NCBI GenBank assembly: GCA_903858115.1
Contig: CAIOHR010000100.1
Coordinates: forward strand, 1-64,000
Length of the DNA stretch: 64,000 nucleotides
Source: an uncultured Pirellula sp.
GTDB lineage: Bacteria > Planctomycetota > Planctomycetia > Pirellulales > Pirellulaceae
Direction of reading: 5' to 3'
Below, one piece after another: positions 63,585 to 64,000 of this stretch. The position numbers and the translations under genes are program-made. Each line of letters starts with the position of its first letter. Within the stretch, counting starts at the first letter, position 1. The notes under the pieces are model-generated. The model was not told the DNA's origin. It made no database searches and was given only the letters and a program-made list of their open reading frames with translations.

Positions 63585-63803
63585 ATGAAGCGATTTGTCG
63601 GCCTAATGATGGTTAGTGTTGTGATGATCGTTGGAAACATGGCTCTTGAGGCCTGTCCGCCAGTCGCGACATGCGGTGGGCAGGTGTGTGGTCTTTTCGG
63701 CAAGGGTCGGTGTGGTCTCGATACGAATTGGTTTGGTGTTCAAACGTGTAAATGCTCCTACGCCATTTGCGAAGATGTTGAAGATGAGTCTCTCATCCCC
63801 TAA
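63585..63803 (+). CDS. Small secreted Cys-rich protein
   Basis: The ATG at 63585 follows a strong GGAGGAG ribosome binding site (63570-63576 region). The product has 72 residues: a hydrophobic signal peptide ('MKRFVGLMMVSVVMIVGNMA') and a mature part of about 50 residues with eight cysteines ('CPPVATCGGQVCG', 'RCG', 'CKCSYAIC'). No family was recognised. The 'RCG...CKCS...C' order resembles the end of the 149-residue protein at 13848-14297. It sits next to a decayed gene at the right edge of the window. The strong ribosome site argues for a real gene. Confidence 0.65.
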   Translation: MKRFVGLMMVSVVMIVGNMALEACPPVATCGGQVCGLFGKGRCGLDTNWFGVQTCKCSYAICEDVEDESLIP

Positions 63804-63860
63804 GCCATACGCCTGCTGATCCATGCGTTCCGTTAGGCAACTGTACTGAAAAAATGTACT

Positions 63861-63880
63861 AACGGACATCCTTGTCCGTT
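63861..63880. terminator. Hairpin after the Cys-rich gene
   Basis: The 8-bp arms aacggaca (63861-63868) and tgtccgtt (63873-63880) with a 4-nt loop lie 58 nt after the stop; it could terminate the small gene. The rest of 63804-64000 shows nothing recognisable. Confidence 0.45.
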
Positions 63881-64000
63881 TAGGGCACTGCCGATTACCG
63901 TTTAACAAATTAAGGACATGCACAGCAATTGGGATGGTCTCAACGGAATTCAGAATCGAATGCAAAGATGATCGGCGATCGAATGGCAGCCGATGGAGAG

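Noticed and set aside
1-64000. tRNA and rRNA genes
   Set aside because: No cloverleaf-like or rRNA-conserved stretch was recognised in the intergenic regions; a tRNAscan or Infernal run would be the decisive test.

Overview
The window looks like chromosomal DNA of a planctomycete, most plausibly Pirellulales (Rhodopirellula/Pirellula-like). It carries four paralogous pairs of a planctomycete cytochrome-c-type/DUF1549/DUF1553 protein with a DUF1501 protein, two S1 sulfatases, a DUF1559 pseudopilin-like protein, an M50 protease-HlyD fusion, Tat-exported Gfo/Idh/MocA and DUF1501 proteins, and GC-rich dispersed palindromes. No rRNA, tRNA or CRISPR array was recognised. Family names come from reading motifs by eye; no database search was run.

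Layout: 1-7 kb holds the end of an unknown protein and a minus-strand export-like operon (GAF-HlyD, HlyD, PqqD-like/M50/HlyD fusion, DUF3467). 7.1-12.7 kb holds a CNT nucleoside transporter and the first DUF1501/cytochrome pair. 12.8-16.1 kb is a compact minus-strand group (ECF-like sigma factor, DUF1573-like protein, Cys-rich secreted protein, LolA-like protein), bounded by two direct copies of a 26-bp sequence. 16.3-23.2 kb holds a frameshifted endonuclease/phosphatase-family gene, an unknown 544-aa protein, an alpha/beta hydrolase, and a sulfatase-aldehyde dehydrogenase pair. Nested inverted repeats sit at about 19.9-20.1 kb, and a REP-associated IS200-type transposase framed by inverted palindromes at 23.25-24.04 kb.

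24.1-28.1 kb is the second DUF1501/cytochrome pair. 28.3-35.4 kb is a pstSCAB phosphate uptake operon with unusually large periplasmic domains in both permeases. 35.4-38.4 kb holds trmL, ybaB, an oxidoreductase and trmB. 38.4-44.9 kb holds a YeiH-family transporter coupled to an 81-aa membrane protein, a large TIM-barrel/CBM-like secreted protein and the DUF1559 protein.

45.3-50.8 kb is the most striking part: three translationally coupled genes matching JetA (DUF3375), JetB (DUF4194) and JetC (SMC-like ATPase) of a type I Wadjet/MukBEF-like system. The nuclease gene jetD is absent, and the operon ends in an 18-bp perfect hairpin. 51-64 kb holds a DinB-family protein, a second sulfatase, a small-protein/nucleotidyltransferase pair, the third and fourth cytochrome/DUF1501 pairs arranged divergently, a decayed serine-hydrolase gene and a 72-aa Cys-rich secreted protein.

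As a whole the region suggests a heterotroph equipped for sulfated polysaccharide breakdown (sulfatases, hydrolases, PSCyt/DUF1501 modules) with high-affinity phosphate uptake. These routine genes alternate with small accessory cassettes and short mobile repeats.
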